From Semisulcospira habei (Eukaryota > Mollusca > Gastropoda > Semisulcospiridae), in NCBI GenBank assembly GCA_036245525.1, contig BTPG01000003.1, positions 155,703,547-155,767,546 of the forward strand: DNA of 64,000 nucleotides. Direction: 5' to 3'. The translations under genes and the position numbers were made by a program. Every line of letters starts with the position of its first letter. Positions within the stretch are counted from its first letter, which is position 1. Below are positions 11,780 through 23,216 of the stretch, piece by piece. The notes under the pieces were generated by a model. The model did no database searches and was not told the DNA's origin. It worked only from the letters and a program-made list of their open reading frames with translations.

Positions 11780-11817
<38 letters not shown>

Positions 11818-11862
11818 GTGTTGCTGTGGCTGTGGCTGTGGCTGTGGTTGTGGCTGTGGTGT
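11620..11862. repeat. (GT)n microsatellite with (GTGGCT)n end
   Basis: GT repeats with GCGGTT interruptions, ending in gtggctgtggctgtggct. It lies in intron 2, matching 25646-25900 in copy B. Confidence 0.95.
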
Positions 11863-12220
11863 TTTTATTCCTGCCCGTTCCTGAGGACATGTTCGTCTTG
11901 GTGGATGTACAGGTTTGCGTGAGATGTGGTTGTTATTGTATTCTTGTGTGTCCCCCGAACGGATGATTTCACAGACCATAATGCTGACTAAATCCAGAGC
12001 TAACAGGTGACTGCCAAAAATGTAATTGCATGCCCTTGATACTTGTACTGTACCAACAAAGAAATAAAGACGCTCAGAAACTGTGTTTCTTTCTTTGATT
12101 GGTATTTCTTCACAGTAACATTGATGAATGACAGTGTGAATTAGGTTCAGCATGTCAGAATGGCAAGGATAATCCTCGCTGAGAACGAAGGAGATTTCAT
12201 GCCTGTTGTGATGTGTGCAG

Positions 12221-12406
12221 GTGGCGACTGGCATTATTCTGCTGATCCTGGGCATGTCGGAGCCTAAGACAGAGGAGGGCCACAAGCGCACGGAGCACCT
12301 CAACAACGCCTCTGTCGCCCTCATCATGCTCATTACTGTCATCAACGTCTTCATCTCCGCTTTCGGCATCAGCTTTGTCACAGACACCGCCGCCGCCAAA
12401 CCGTGA
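12221..12406 (+). CDS. Ninjurin gene, copy A, exon 3 (second TM and C-terminus)
   Basis: Acceptor gatgtgtgcAG ends at 12220; 61 codons and TGA at 12404-12406. VATGIILLILGMSEP continues the first membrane segment. KRTEHLNNASVALIMLITVI and NVFISAFGI form the second transmembrane helix; the NN..V...L..INVFI.AFG pattern is typical of ninjurin C-termini. The tail here is TDTAAAKP and differs from copy B (YVEDEP). Exons 1-3 give 137 residues without internal stops, so copy A is likely functional. Confidence 0.92.
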   Translation: MATGIILLILGMSEPKTEEGHKRTEHLNNASVALIMLITVINVFISAFGISFVTDTAAAKP

Positions 12407-12475
12407 CAGGCTGTGACAGGATAAATCCGTCAACCCCCTCCCCCCCTCCAACCCCACCCCACCCCTGCCTCTCTA

Positions 12476-12655
12476 ACCCATTTAGCCCCGACACACTAGA
12501 ACAGGAGATGGATCGAGAGATCGAGAGAGAGGAGATGGATCGACCGTGATAATTCAAGGGTAGTGCCAGATTAGCTTGGCGCCTGAATTATCATGGTCGA
12601 TCCATCTCCTGCAATAGGTGCATAGTCGTTAGATGACGCCTCCAAAATTTGATTT
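12476..12655. mobile_element. H1 palindrome with collapsed right arm
   Basis: aacccatttagccccgacac is followed by gataattcaagggtagtgcc and gcttggcgcctgaattatca. Part of the right arm (the ctaatctggcactaccctt stretch) is missing, leaving an asymmetric hairpin. Confidence 0.75.
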
Positions 12656-13092
12656 TCTTTGATATTGTAACACGTTCGAGACGCGCTGCGTCCTGGTGTG
12701 CTTTTCTGACATAACCCTTAAACTCTCATGGATGTTTTGTCGCATGGTCCACCTTCATGGATTTGGACAACTCCCATGTTATAGAAAATCGACACGGATA
12801 CAACTTGATGCTGCCCCCGCGCTCGTTGAAATGGCAATATCACCGACTGCAAGAGCACATTGTCCACCGTCTGAAATTCTTTGTCTATTAATGATTCAAT
12901 ATCTACTGATTCGTCTTCGCCACGGAACAGTGGTAATCAGGAGCTCAGCCATGGTGGTCTTATCACAGTGGTTGCCTCCATCGATTCGTTACCGAAGAGC
13001 GTCAGGGAATCTAGGCAGACAGCCAGTGAGCATTCTTATGTGTAGTTGTATTCATTCCAGTGAACAATCTCTGATGTATCGGAGTGCCAATC

Positions 13093-13368
13093 TTAACACA
13101 TTGAAAACGCGCCGCATCCGGATACGCGGTCAGTAAAGCTGCGTATCCCGATGCGGCACGGCGTCTCGAATGAGTTGACCCCTTTGCGCCGGTAGCTGCA
13201 TGCACAAGGGGGTTAAAGTTGAAGTGACATATAAACAAACTAAGCACATTGTTTAATGTTGTTTAATTCATTCCGGTGGATAGTCTGATGCCAGAGCGCC
13301 ATTATTAATCCCCCTGTGCTTGCAGTCACCGGCATTGTCTGTAGTGTGCATACACAAGGGGGTTAAAG
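13093..13368. repeat. H3 palindrome followed by two H7 elements
   Basis: H3 at about 13093-13178: ttgaaaacgcgccgcatccg pairs with cgatgcggcacggcgtctcg. H7 pieces follow at 13187-13216 and 13300-13368, each ending cacaagggggttaaa. The series matches 27809-28070 in copy B. Confidence 0.7.
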
Positions 13369-13727
13369 TACACTGACAAGCAAAAAGAAATGCAACCTTT
13401 TGGTAATCTACGGAAACACTGAACCGATGATTCGCATTTCTTTTGATCGTCAGTATAATACACGAACAAAGCAGAGTATTTCAGAGTCTAAGAAAAAGTG
13501 TGGGTTTTTCTCGTTTCGTTTAAAATCCTGCCATTGTTTTTTCTATACGCTGCCTTCTCTTGGTGTCTAGAATCTTGGCAATAAAATCTGTATCATCAGT
13601 AACTGCATAGTGAGGGCAAAAGACAGTAAATACGTTATTGTGAGATTTTTATTGCAATACAGTAATTATCACGCTTTTCACAAAATGGATTTGCTGTCTT
13701 GTGCCATTACAGGGTTGCATTTATAAC

Positions 13728-13961
13728 TTAACCCGTTCAGCCCTGACTCACTGACTCTGACCCTGACTCACTACAGCAGGAGATGGGTCGACCAAGATAA
13801 TTCAAGGGTAGTGCCAGATTAGCTTGGCGCCTGTCGGCGCCAAGCTAATCTGGCACTGCCCTTGCATTATCACGGTCGATCTATCTCCTGCAACAGGTGC
13901 ATAGTCATTAGATGACGCCTCCCAAATTTGGGAGATACGGCCGTCGGGCTGAATGAGTTAA
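13728..13961. mobile_element. H1 palindrome, complete, TTAA at both ends
   Basis: TTAA at 13728-13731 and 13958-13961. The arms pair over about 60 bp around ttggcgcctgtcggcgccaa. The left end has a small tandem duplication of ccctgactcactga. Confidence 0.88.
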
Positions 13962-14011
13962 GCAGGCGTTGATCGGAAATCAGCATTAGGTCAAAACTAC
14001 ACGTGTTTTGA

Positions 14012-14194
14012 CGAAAACAGCGGAATAAAAGCCCGGACAAACATGCGATTGTGTTTCGATGAAAAAAGCGGAATAAAAGCCCGGACAAACATGCGATTGT
14101 GTTTCGACGAAAAAATCGGAATAAAAGCCCGGACAAACATGCGATTGTGTTTCGACGAAAACAGCGGAATCAAAGCCCGGACAAACATGCATTT
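14012..14194. repeat. 48-bp minisatellite, about 3.7 units
   Basis: The unit contains gcggaataaaagcccggac and aaacatgcgattgtgtttcg. Because 48 is divisible by 3, a 16-residue repeat is open on both strands; I see no sign that it is a gene. Copy B has a single diverged unit at about 29140-29190. Confidence 0.92.
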
Positions 14195-14583
14195 TTTTTT
14201 TCTTTTTTTTTTCTTTCGGGGGGGGGGGGGGGGAGCAAGTGGGCGGTAGTGTTGTTTAGGTGATTGAAAAATTAGGGGATGACTGGGACAGACTAAGGCT
14301 AAGGCATTTTAACAGATGGGACTGCAGGACTGTGTGCTTTGACCTACATAGAGAAACGGCTAAACTTGAAAAAGAAATCGCTTCCCTTGCATTATATGGT
14401 TTTGCCGGGAAGGAAGACATTTGAAAACTGAATTGTTGCCACCTGAGCAAAAGAACGAGGGTAAATGCTAGTAAGGAGACTCAGTATTACATGATTTGAG
14501 ACTTTAAATTATACATGAATGTATGATGTAAAACGAAATAACGAGCATACCAAATCAAGCAACAATGTAGGTGTATTTATGCT

Positions 14584-14664
14584 AACCCTTTGGCTGTCGG
14601 TAGCGGTTTTCGTCGCGATGATTCCTGACGGAATTATCGCGACGAAAACCGCTTAACGGTTAAC
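14584..14664. mobile_element. H4 palindrome
   Basis: ccctttggctgtcggtagcg opens it; ggttttcgtcgcgatgattc pairs with its complement gaattatcgcgacgaaaacc. The right arm is short and ends cgcttaacggttaa. Confidence 0.8.
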
Positions 14665-14717
14665 TAGTTATCATATTATATATTTCATTGGATTCACCAT
14701 GTTTTAGTGAGTTTGTT

Positions 14718-14848
14718 TGTTTGTGTGCGTGCGCGCGCGCGCGCGCGTGTGTGTGTGTATGTATGTGTGTGTGTGCCCAAGAACCTTCAAATTAACACAT
14801 TCGAGACATGCTGCAATTCGGATGCGACACGTCTACAATGTGTTAATC
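14718..14848. repeat. (GC/GT)n tract and H3 remnant
   Basis: Alternating gcgcgcgc then gtgtgtgt (14728-14775), followed by attaacacattcgagacatg and a degenerate partner ending gtctacaatgtgttaa. Copy B has the same pair at 31000-31183. Confidence 0.75.
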
Positions 14849-14945
14849 TTGTAGGCTTACTGTCACGGAGCCAAAGTCAAACCACGCTATTCGCGATCGC
14901 GTTATTGTCGTGCTGAATTTAAATTTGTGAAGAAACACACCACGG

Positions 14946-15045
14946 TCGACAAAAGGTCCTCAAGCCGACGTCAGCCTTTGCTAGCCCGCGGACTGCTGTG
15001 CGCGGGCCAGCTATGGCTGTCGTCGGCTCAAGGACCTTTTCTTCA
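14946..15045. repeat. H5 palindrome
   Basis: acaaaaggtcctcaagccga pairs with cggctcaaggaccttttctt. The centre contains ccgcggactgctgtgcgcgg. Confidence 0.8.
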
Positions 15046-15302
15046 CCGAGCATCCCCGGAAGCCACAGAGGTAGACATATGTGCACGTCATATCAGATAC
15101 CACCGTATATGTATACTATTATATCATCATGTAATTTCAAGGCCGGTCTGACGTGAAAATGTGTTTGTCTGTGGCAGCCCCATAGTCATGACCTCAGAAA
15201 TGAAAGGGGGCGGAGATTCTCATCCTCTGCATGAGCAGTCTGCCTGCACAACACACTTTAACCCGTTCAGTGCCGAGTAAACTGATTGAACACCACTAAA
15301 AA

Positions 15303-15371
15303 CTGTGAGAGGTAGAGATCCTCATGAGTCCTCGCAGTTGCGGGCGCTCATGATGATCTATGCCTCTTGAT
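15303..15371. repeat. H2 palindrome
   Basis: aggtagagatcctcatgag pairs with ctcatgatgatctatgcctc around tcctcgcagttgcgggcg. Confidence 0.85.
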
Positions 15372-15837
15372 GACATCACCTCATTATTTTGGTCTGAGGA
15401 CTATCGGAAGCTGCGTCGGTTTGTCTGAAAATCGTTGTTTTCGAAATCTGCCAGTGACTTGAATGCTAAAGCATCTCTGCAATAGCTACTCATGGCTGCG
15501 TTCACCGTGGGTAGACAGATAAGTCTATTCGGCCTACTCATACAGTAATCTACTTATGGTAGACATTACGCCTCATTCAAAGACGCCACACGACACTTTC
15601 ACAGCAATTAAAGCGGGGCTCCCTGGATGAGTTAACCCCTTTCAGTACTGCCGAAACACGACAGTGTCCTTTCCCCCTTCCTTTACCTTGGGCATTTGGT
15701 CTTTTATGATCGAAATTGGTTGAACCCGTTCAAGTTATAGCTGACGCAGAGGCTGTGTTCCTGCAACCTTCGTTATGAATTCAACACCCAAAACCCCTAG
15801 ATGTCTCAACGGATTTGTTCAATAGCATGTCCGTTGA

Positions 15838-16000
15838 AAGGTCCTGGTAAATCAAAGTGGCACAGTTGGAGTGCGCCTGAGTTGATCAGTGTTCAGATCG
15901 TATTCCATAGGCAATAGATTTCCCTGTTCCCCCATAACCCGCCCGTCAGGGCCGTCCATGATCACCTCGGTGCTGTGGACGTTAAACCCGAACTAACCAA
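15838..16000 (-). repeat. Inverted GTTTAACG-core repeat
   Basis: The reverse complement of the repeat at 2340 and 19782; the shared blocks are cccataacccgcccgtcagg-like and cggtgctgtggacgttaaac. Confidence 0.6.
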
Positions 16001-16217
16001 CCAACCTGTGAACTAAACCCGGCCGCCACAGTGCATTTCCGTTGTAAGTTAGTGCGAGAAAGTCGACTGACCTGACTTCAGTGGAAAACAGAAGAGAAAG
16101 ATATCAGCGTAAACGGTGCACAGTTCAGTCTCAGTTAGAGGAAAAGACTTGAGTATAATATAAACGGCCTAGGAATTTCTGTGTGCAAGTTTGGGTTGTG
16201 TGAGTGCAGAGGCCGGG

Positions 16218-16271
16218 ATGGCGGCCACGCCCAATGGCAGTACAGCAGAGGCTCAGCCAGGCGAAGGAAGG
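16218..16271 (+). CDS. Orphan ninjurin-type exon 1
   Basis: Eighteen codons (MAATPNGSTAEAQPGEGR) followed by a GTAACT donor in phase 0, with an H6 hairpin just downstream, exactly as in copies A and B. Upstream sequence is also related to both promoters. I find no matching exon 2 or 3 before copy B starts at 18889. It could be a relic of a third tandem copy. It could also be a live alternative promoter and first exon splicing in phase to exon 2 at 25247, or a gene whose other exons were deleted. The TATA-like agtataatataaacg at about 16151 is compatible with a promoter. Confidence 0.6.
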
Positions 16272-16286
16272 GTAACTTGAATAAAG

Positions 16287-16336
16287 GTGTGCTGGGGTGT
16301 GATTTTGGCCCTAAGGTCCAAAATCGCACACCAGAG
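16287..16336. repeat. H6 palindrome, short
   Basis: gtgtgctggggtgtgatttt pairs with aaaatcgcacaccag around ggccctaaggtcc. Confidence 0.8.
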
Positions 16337-16893
16337 TGGAAGAGAATTCTCCTAGGATGTATTCGCCAGTGAATTCTCAAAGTTTGCTGTTAGCTCATTC
16401 AAGGCCGCAGTCCCGGATGAATAGCCGCGGACGTGTTAGTGTAGCGTAGCGGTTGCCGCCGGCAACGCGCTTTACGACACTTTCGCAGCTATTGATGAGG
16501 GGCGCCTTACATGAGTTAACTCAGTAGAGACGTGCTGCATCCGAATACTCGACATAAAGGATTTCTCGAACACGTAAAAGTCAAATGCTGACTTCGACGA
16601 GTTAAATTTAAAATAAATGCTGATGGCTTTGAAAGCCTGAGTTTTTAGCTTCTCTCATTACATCATGTAACCGAGCTATAGGCACTGTTTGTTTGTTGTT
16701 GTTTTTTGCCGCTGTTGTTGTTTGATTATTTTTTTACGGCTTTTAAAAAATTTCAGTTTGTTTGTTATTTTTATTTATCAACTGGTTACTTTCCTTTGTT
16801 TCATTGATGGCTGGTTGGATACTAAGACTTCCATCTGTAGAGTAGATTATGTCTTACCTGCGGTTTCGAAGATGATGCTTCTTTTTAACTCTT

Positions 16894-17066
16894 TTAACCC
16901 CGACACATCACAGCAAGACATGGATCCAGCAAGATAGTTCAAGGGTGGTGCCAGAATAGCTTGGCGCCCAACTATCATGCTCGATCTATCTGTAAAATGT
17001 TAATACAGTCCTTCAGAGGGCAACTTCAAAATCTGGGGATTTCGGTCCTGGGGTAGAATGTGTTAA
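16894..17066. mobile_element. H1 element, shortened, TTAA at both ends
   Basis: TTAA at 16894-16897 and 17063-17066. agatagttcaagggtggtgc is followed by ggcgcccaactatcatgctc; most of the right inner arm is missing. Confidence 0.8.
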
Positions 17067-17359
17067 GTCTGCTATTTACAGAGGCGGGTAACATGCCAAA
17101 TAACATCCCGACATGGAACCCGTTTCTGAAGCCGGCTGAAATGTAATGTCCACAAGACAAAGCTGCCCCCACAGGGAGACACATGATGATACATTCGCAC
17201 AAGACTGGTTTGCCTATGTCCACCCACTCCGGTAATCGCCCCAAATAACTGCAATCCTCCACGTCTGTGTTTTTGTATGCTTTCCCCTCCATTCACCCTT
17301 CAACTGACAACCTAACTGCTGTTATAACTCTAATACTACTGACTAGAGCTATTGTTATC

Positions 17360-17574
17360 TTAACTCATTCAGCCCGACGGCCATATTTCCCAAATTTGGG
17401 AGACGTCATCTAATGACTATGCACCAGTTGCAGGAGATGGATCGACCATGATAATTCAAGGGCAGTGCCAGATTAGCTTGGCGCCGACAGGCGCCAAGCT
17501 AATCTGGCACTGCCCTTGAATTATCATGGTCGACCCATCTCCTGCTGAGTGTGCGTCAGGGCTGAATGGGTTAA
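17360..17574. mobile_element. H1 palindrome, complete, TTAA at both ends (reference copy)
   Basis: TTAA at 17360-17363 and 17571-17574, ends ctcattcagcccgacg and gggctgaatggg. The inner arms pair perfectly over about 40 bp around ggcgccgacaggcgcc. This copy shows the full family layout: outer short inverted ends, an unpaired left flank, and a long inner palindrome. Confidence 0.92.
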
Positions 17575-17639
17575 CCCGGCCTTACCCGCCACTGTACGTA
17601 CATTTTTCATTCTGAACTTTTCGTTCATTGAACGACCAA

Positions 17640-17845
17640 AAACCAAAACCGTCCAGAAAACATGGATACAAATTGGTCTCAGCAAGAGGCATAGATCCTC
17701 ATGAGCCCCCGCGACTGCAGTGGCTAGCCCTCGCAACTGCAGGGGCTCATGAGGATCTATGCCTCTTGCTGAGACTAATTTGTATCTATGTTTCTTGGAC
17801 GGTTTTGGCTTTTGCTCATGCGGATCTATACCTCTTGCAGTTGGG
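17640..17845. repeat. H2 palindrome nested in a larger inverted repeat
   Basis: gcaagaggcatagatcctca pairs with tgaggatctatgcctcttgc (17681-17771). The outer flanks (aaaaccgtccagaaaacatg and tgtttcttggacggttttgg) are also inverted, so the palindrome spans about 170 bp. An isolated half H2 arm follows at 17813-17842. Confidence 0.88.
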
Positions 17846-18350
17846 GTGGTGATCACATTTTCTCGGCACTGAACGGGTTAATAATGATCTTTTTTACGCA
17901 TTATTACGTGAATTTTGTAAGTGTATGTGCAGGCATGGGTGTGTGTGTGTGTGTCCAGGGAGAGGGGGGGGGGGGGAGGACGGGGAAGAGGGAGCACTAG
18001 ATATATGTAACTTTGTACACTTTATTCTCACGAGGATGGTGGTAATAGTGGTGCTGTGTCCCCAGCTCCTATTTTTACTGTAGTTATATATTTGATATAT
18101 GTTCAGTGTCATCAGAAAAAGCTGATGTATTATAACCATCATGCTGTACGTAGTATATATCTATTCTGTGTACACCTAGCTCACTTTTGGGTGGTTATGT
18201 GAAGGTGGGAAAGGGTATTTCCAGTGCACAATTGTATTGTAGTCATTTACATTGATACACTGTGTATCCACCATGTGTTGTGAATTATATATATTTATAT
18301 TTATTTTGCTCTATGTATCATACATACTTACAAGTTCATTTTCATGAGGG

Positions 18351-18700
<350 letters not shown>

Positions 18701-18999
18701 TTGGGGGTTGGGGGGGGGAGGCTGTAGCTGTATGTATTGAGGTTTCTGTTGTCATAACTTCCTCTATTGTAACTTCACTGTCCTGTACAGTGATCTGCCA
18801 CATGAAAACTACAACCATAACTTTTTTATGTTTATTCTTTTTTTTTTAAAGAATAAAAAATAATTTAACTTATCATCATAACCACGTAAGCTACTATTTC
18901 CAGAAGATCGAGTCATGTCCAGGTGTCTGTCAGATGTGAGCTATGGTATTCCGCTTTCGATTGTTTTATTACCGCAATATCACGCTGCTTGTATTATTA

Positions 19000-19376
19000 A
19001 CAGTTTTGTGTCTGCAGCAGCCGGTACTGTTCGCAGTACCGGTGGCCCCAGGCACAAGGGGGTTAATTTCCTTCCCCATGCTCTAAAAAAGAAATCTGAC
19101 ATTGCCGACTTATACGAGATAAGAAAGATCACGTGTTTCCAAATCATTCGCAGTCCCCCGTACGTTACCGTTTTTTTAAATCATTCGAAACGAACGGCAT
19201 CCAGATATGCGGCTTAAGCCGCGTATCCGAATGCTGTTCGTCTCGAATGAGTTAAAACAAGACATTGAGAGTTTTAATAAGTGTGGCCACGACGTGATTT
19301 CAAGCAAGAGACATGATGCAATTATAAGCCATTGCGAATTCATGGGCTCATGAGAATCTATGGCTCTTGCAGATGA
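19000..19376. repeat. H7, H3 and H2 hairpins in series
   Basis: H7 at 19000-19065 (cggtactgttcgcagtaccg, end cacaagggggttaa). H3 at 19178-19254 (acgaacggcatccagatatg and its complement, end cgaatgagttaa). H2-type at 19303-19376. Confidence 0.75.
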
Positions 19377-19781
19377 AAACAGCTGTTTACTTTGAGAGAC
19401 TGTATCTATACAAACTAAGTGCACCCCAAACTAAAAACACAGCATATAATGGTGTGTATGTGGGGGCGGGGTAGGTGGGTTGGGGGGGGGGGAGTCGGGG
19501 AGGGTATGCCCTAAAATCGTGAGCGTTATTGGCGTATTTTTCGGTTATCGCGATTCGTGATTGCAATTTGTTTTCACCCTCGTTAAACGTGAAAGCCAAA
19601 TACGATATTCGTGATCCGTTAAAACGTCCTGGTTATTTCGTGAAACGTCAGATGTTCCTATTTTTTAATTTCTACTCAGAAAAATCCGCCCCCCTCCCCG
19701 CACCACAACCCTTCCCATCCCCCCGCCTCCCCAGTCGTTTTATTTTTCGGCCAAGAGAGGAATGTTGTGTCCATGTTGATT

Positions 19782-19965
19782 GATAGATTGATTTTGTTTG
19801 GGGTTTAACGGAGTCCACGGCACTGGAGTGATAATGGACGACCTTATGGGGTGGGTTATGGGGTCAGGGACAGCTATTGTCTCGGGAGTACGACCGGAAC
19901 ACTGATCAATTCAGGCGCACTGCCCCTTTAATTTACCAGGACTTTCAACGGAATCGTCCGCGTTG
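19782..19965 (+). repeat. GTTTAACG-core repeat, copy B
   Basis: Collinear with 2340-2545; contains ggggtttaacggagtccacg and ggttatggggtcagggacag. Confidence 0.6.
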
Positions 19966-20433
19966 AACAACCAGCCAGTCTTAGTATTCCCCGGCCGCCA
20001 TCCATTCCGTCTTCTCCCCCTCTTCACAACCCTCCCATCCCCTTTGCTACTCCCCCTCACCCCCCCACCCCAAACCAAAGCCTGTTGACTGTTAGAAATG
20101 TCGGTCGATCAAAAGAATTTTCTCCGTCTCTTTCCATCGTGAAACGTGAATGTCATTTTGGAGGATTCGTGATTCGTGAATTTCAAAATAAATCGTAGTG
20201 AACACGTGATGGTACCCCCTATGCCCCCTGCTCCCCCCCTCTCCCTCCCGTCCCTTCAGTCTCATATCTCCGTGGTCTGCCAAAAAGCCGACACGCCCTC
20301 AGTGAAAAACAGAAGGGACAGATATCAGCGGCTTGAAGTGCATGGATATTCGTTAGACGAAGCGCTTCGTTGTACACGCCTATACGCCTAGGGTGTCTGT
20401 GTATAATTGGTGTGTGCTACCGTGACTGAAAAG

Positions 20434-20484
20434 ATGGCCACGACTGTTGGTGCAGCAGAGGCTCAGCCCAGCGGCGAAGGAAAG
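20434..20484 (+). CDS. Ninjurin gene, copy B, exon 1
   Basis: Seventeen codons (MATTVGAAEAQPSGEGK), donor GTAAAT, phase 0. It differs from copy A by one substitution, small length changes and the GEGK end shared in part with the orphan exon at 16218. The H6 hairpin follows after 9 bp. It joins in phase to exon 2 at 25247. Confidence 0.75.
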
Positions 20485-20493
20485 GTAAATCAA

Positions 20494-20562
20494 GGTGTGC
20501 TGGTCTGCAATTCTTAAACCTTACGGCTAAGGGCCGTAAGGTACGAAATCACAGACCAGTAT
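20494..20562. repeat. H6 palindrome downstream of exon 1
   Basis: aggtgtgctggtctgcaatt pairs with aatcacagaccag around ccttacggctaagggccgtaagg. Confidence 0.82.
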
Positions 20563-20576
20563 TCGAATGAAGATTC

Positions 20577-21060
20577 AATAATAATAATAATAATAATAAT
20601 GAATGGTTCTTGTATAGGCAAAATCTTTTTGTGGCAAAAACTCATTGCGCTAACAGGCACACGCATTCAAACATGACATAGACGATATGAAAAATTACAA
20701 ATAAATACAACAGGAATACGGATCCGACGACTGAGGAAAAGCAAGCTGAAAGAAGTGAGTTTTCAAGTGAGCCTTAAACTGAGAGAGAGTAGGGAGATTT
20801 CGCAGACTGACAGGCAGCGAGTTCCAAACTGAAGATGCGGCAATGAAGCTGAATGAGCGTTCACCAACAGTTTTCAAGTTACGCTTCGGAGCCTTCAAAA
20901 GTTTCTCACTGGAGGACCGCAGAGAACGTGAAGCCTGGTATGTGCAGAGTGAAGCAATAAGGTAAGCCGGGAGAGTCCCATCAAAGTGACGGTATGCCAG
21001 AGTTGCCATCGTGTACTGGCATCGAAATTTCACGAGCCGGCAGCCAGTGGAGTTCTACAG
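20577..21060 (-). mobile_element. 5'-truncated LINE 3' fragment (L2-like)
   Basis: The - strand encodes a C-terminal RT-protein block (112 codons, 21033-20695) with RHFDGTLPAYLIASL, VGERSFSFIAASSVWNSLP and FKAHLKTHFFQLAF. It ends in a (TTA)n tail (20577-20600). Flanking copy B sequence rejoins copy A sequence on both sides (aatgaagattc and tctacagt), so it is a copy-B-specific insertion. It is a different family from the pair at 39298 and 47455. Confidence 0.85.
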
Positions 21061-21096
21061 TGGTATATTGAATGTGTTCGTGGTTTCGTTGACCCT

Positions 21097-21285
21097 TTAA
21101 CCCCAAGGCTGCATTTGAGATCTCAATAACTATGTACCAGTTGAGGAGATGCCGGGATCGACCATGATGGTCCAAGGGTAGTGCCCGATCAGCTTGGCGC
21201 CATCCGGCGCCAAGCTGATCTGGCACTACCCTTGGACTATCATGGTCGATCCATCTTCTGCTGTAGTGTTATGGAGCTAAATGGT
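21097..21285. mobile_element. H1 palindrome, orthologue of 2979
   Basis: TTAA at 21097-21100; gatggtccaagggtagtgcc pairs with its complement around ggcgccatccggcgcc. The right TTAA is lost (taaatggtgc). Confidence 0.85.
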
Positions 21286-21472
21286 GCTAGTCCGCAATTG
21301 AATTTATTACATGATGACGTAACACTACTTAGCATAACATAATGTATAACATTACTCAAGTATAACCTGTCATAAAACAAAGCATAATAATCAAAGAATA
21401 CCTTTACGTGAAGTAATGAGAAACGTTTAAGAAATGTAACTGTCCTTGCTTTCAAAATGCATTGGACTTAGC

Positions 21473-21687
21473 TTAACCCGTTCAGCCCTGACGCACTACA
21501 GCAGGAGATGGGTCGACCATGATAATTCAAGAGTAGTGCTAGATTAGCTTGGCGCCTGTCGGCGCCAAGCTAATCTATCACTACCCTTGAATTATTATGG
21601 TCGATCCATCTCTTGCAACAGGCGCATAGTCGTTAGATGACGCCTCCAGAAATTTTGGAAATACGTGCGCCGGGCTGAATGAGTTAA
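21473..21687. mobile_element. H1 palindrome, complete, TTAA at both ends
   Basis: TTAA at 21473-21476 and 21684-21687; central ggcgcctgtcggcgcc. I see no counterpart at the orthologous place in copy A (3200-3550). Confidence 0.88.
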
Positions 21688-22184
21688 AGGTCTAGAATAT
21701 CCCAGCAAAGAAAGACACGCTTTTCAGTAGACGGCACGCATTCTGCACAATCTATAAACGGTCGGGTTAAAGTCCTTTGTCAAAATAGACATACTGACAA
21801 GCTAAAATACAATGCACGGATGTTGTGTACAGCAAAAAGGGGGTTGGGAGCGGGGGGATGGGGGGGGGGGCGTGGCGGGGGGGGGGGGGGGGGGGGAGGG
21901 GGAGGGCACTTATCTCTCTGTTCAAGTGTCGGATGTGTGACTGCATGTACACACTGCACTTGAAAAGTAAAATAACTAGTGCAACGTTGCCTTGAACTGT
22001 ACGCCGTTTTTGAAAAAGGATTTTAATCCGAAAATGTATAAACTGTGTTGTTAGTTGTTCTTTCCAAGGGTCCCTGTTTTTCTTAGTTGGGATTTTATTT
22101 GCTTTGTACACGCCTGACAGTCACCTTTTTGTCTGGCTTTAGCTAATCCCGTTCAGTGACGAGAAAATGTAAACGCCACCCAAC

Positions 22185-22252
22185 TGCAAGAGGTATAGAT
22201 CCTCATGAGCCCCCACGACAGCGGGGGCTCATGACGATCTATGCCTCTTGCC
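22185..22252. repeat. H2 palindrome, complete
   Basis: gcaagaggtatagatcctca pairs with tgacgatctatgcctcttgc around gagcccccacgacagcgggggctc. Copy A has only the right arm. Confidence 0.88.
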
Positions 22253-22914
22253 AACACCACTTTGAATCCATGTTCCTGGGACATCTAAGCTTTTTTACGC
22301 GTTGAATCAACGCAAACATAATCTGCGTCAGCTGGTGCTGAACTTGTTAAAATCATTCGCGGCCACCGCATCCGGATGTGCGGCTGGCCGCGAATAAGTT
22401 AACACTCACAAAAACCAAATTACTCCGTTTGCAACAAAATGTTAACAGTAGAGGTGGCTTCCATTTCAGAGGACCCTGCATGGGAAATTGTTTGGAAATC
22501 TGCCAGTGACTGACGTGATCTCTAAACTCATGCTTGCATTCACTATGAGTAGAAAGTATTATCCCCGCCACTGCCGGAACACGATGAGCAAAAGAGCTGA
22601 ATAGCTGAATGCAAAAGGCAACAAAACAATTTCGGTCCGCTGGAATTTTGTCGCGTTCACTGTCATTCAGATAGTACTTTCACTATCCTTATTAAAGTCA
22701 GAACCTGGCCACTGTTTTCAGGTGTCTGTTTTACACCCACTTTTGTTAGGTGTGCGTGTGGGGTGGGGGGGGGGGGGGAGAGAGAGGGGGGTAGGGAGAG
22801 AGAGAGAGAGAGGGGGGGGGGGAACTAACGTCACGGATTGACGACCATTTATTTTTCGAGATTCACCAATCACAAATCCAAAATTGTAACGTTCTGAGTC
22901 AGAATTTACAATGC

Positions 22915-23045
22915 GAATACAAAACTTTCACGTTTCACGTTTTCACTTAGAAAGAAAATCTTATTTTGGCTTTCACGTTTCACAACGATCTCATTTTCGC
23001 TGATTATGAGGATGAAAAAAAAATTGCAATGACGAATCACGAAAA
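22915..23045. repeat. TTTCACG-phrase repeat block
   Basis: aaactttcacgtttcacgtt, ggctttcacgtttcacaacg, gcaatgacgaatcacgaaaa. The inverted form is at 19535-19650. Confidence 0.7.
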
Positions 23046-23156
23046 CCGAAAAAAAAAACAACCGCCAATCAAGCATCACGTGAATGTCAGGGCACACCCC
23101 TGGCCCCTTATTGCTAGACACAAGTATATGTCTTTTTACTCACTCTTGCTACACAC

Positions 23157-23216
23157 TATGTGTGCTGGTCAGCGATTTTGGGCCGTAAGGCCCAAAATCA
23201 CTAACCAGCACACATA
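23157..23216. repeat. H6 palindrome, nearly perfect
   Basis: tgtgtgctggtcagcgattt pairs with aaatcactaaccagcacaca around tgggccgtaaggccca. In copy A only the right half remains (about 7676-7702). Confidence 0.88.

Larger units (their letters stand above)
14871..16217. other. Spacer between ninjurin copies, no gene seen
   Basis: It holds an H5 palindrome (14946-15045), an H2 palindrome (15303-15371), a gacactttcacagcaatt-type repeat ending at ttaacccc (about 15580-15650), and an inverted GTTTAACG repeat (15838-16000). From about 16050 it resembles the sequence upstream of exon 1 in copies A and B (gtggaaaacagaagagaaag and agatatcagcg). Confidence 0.6.
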
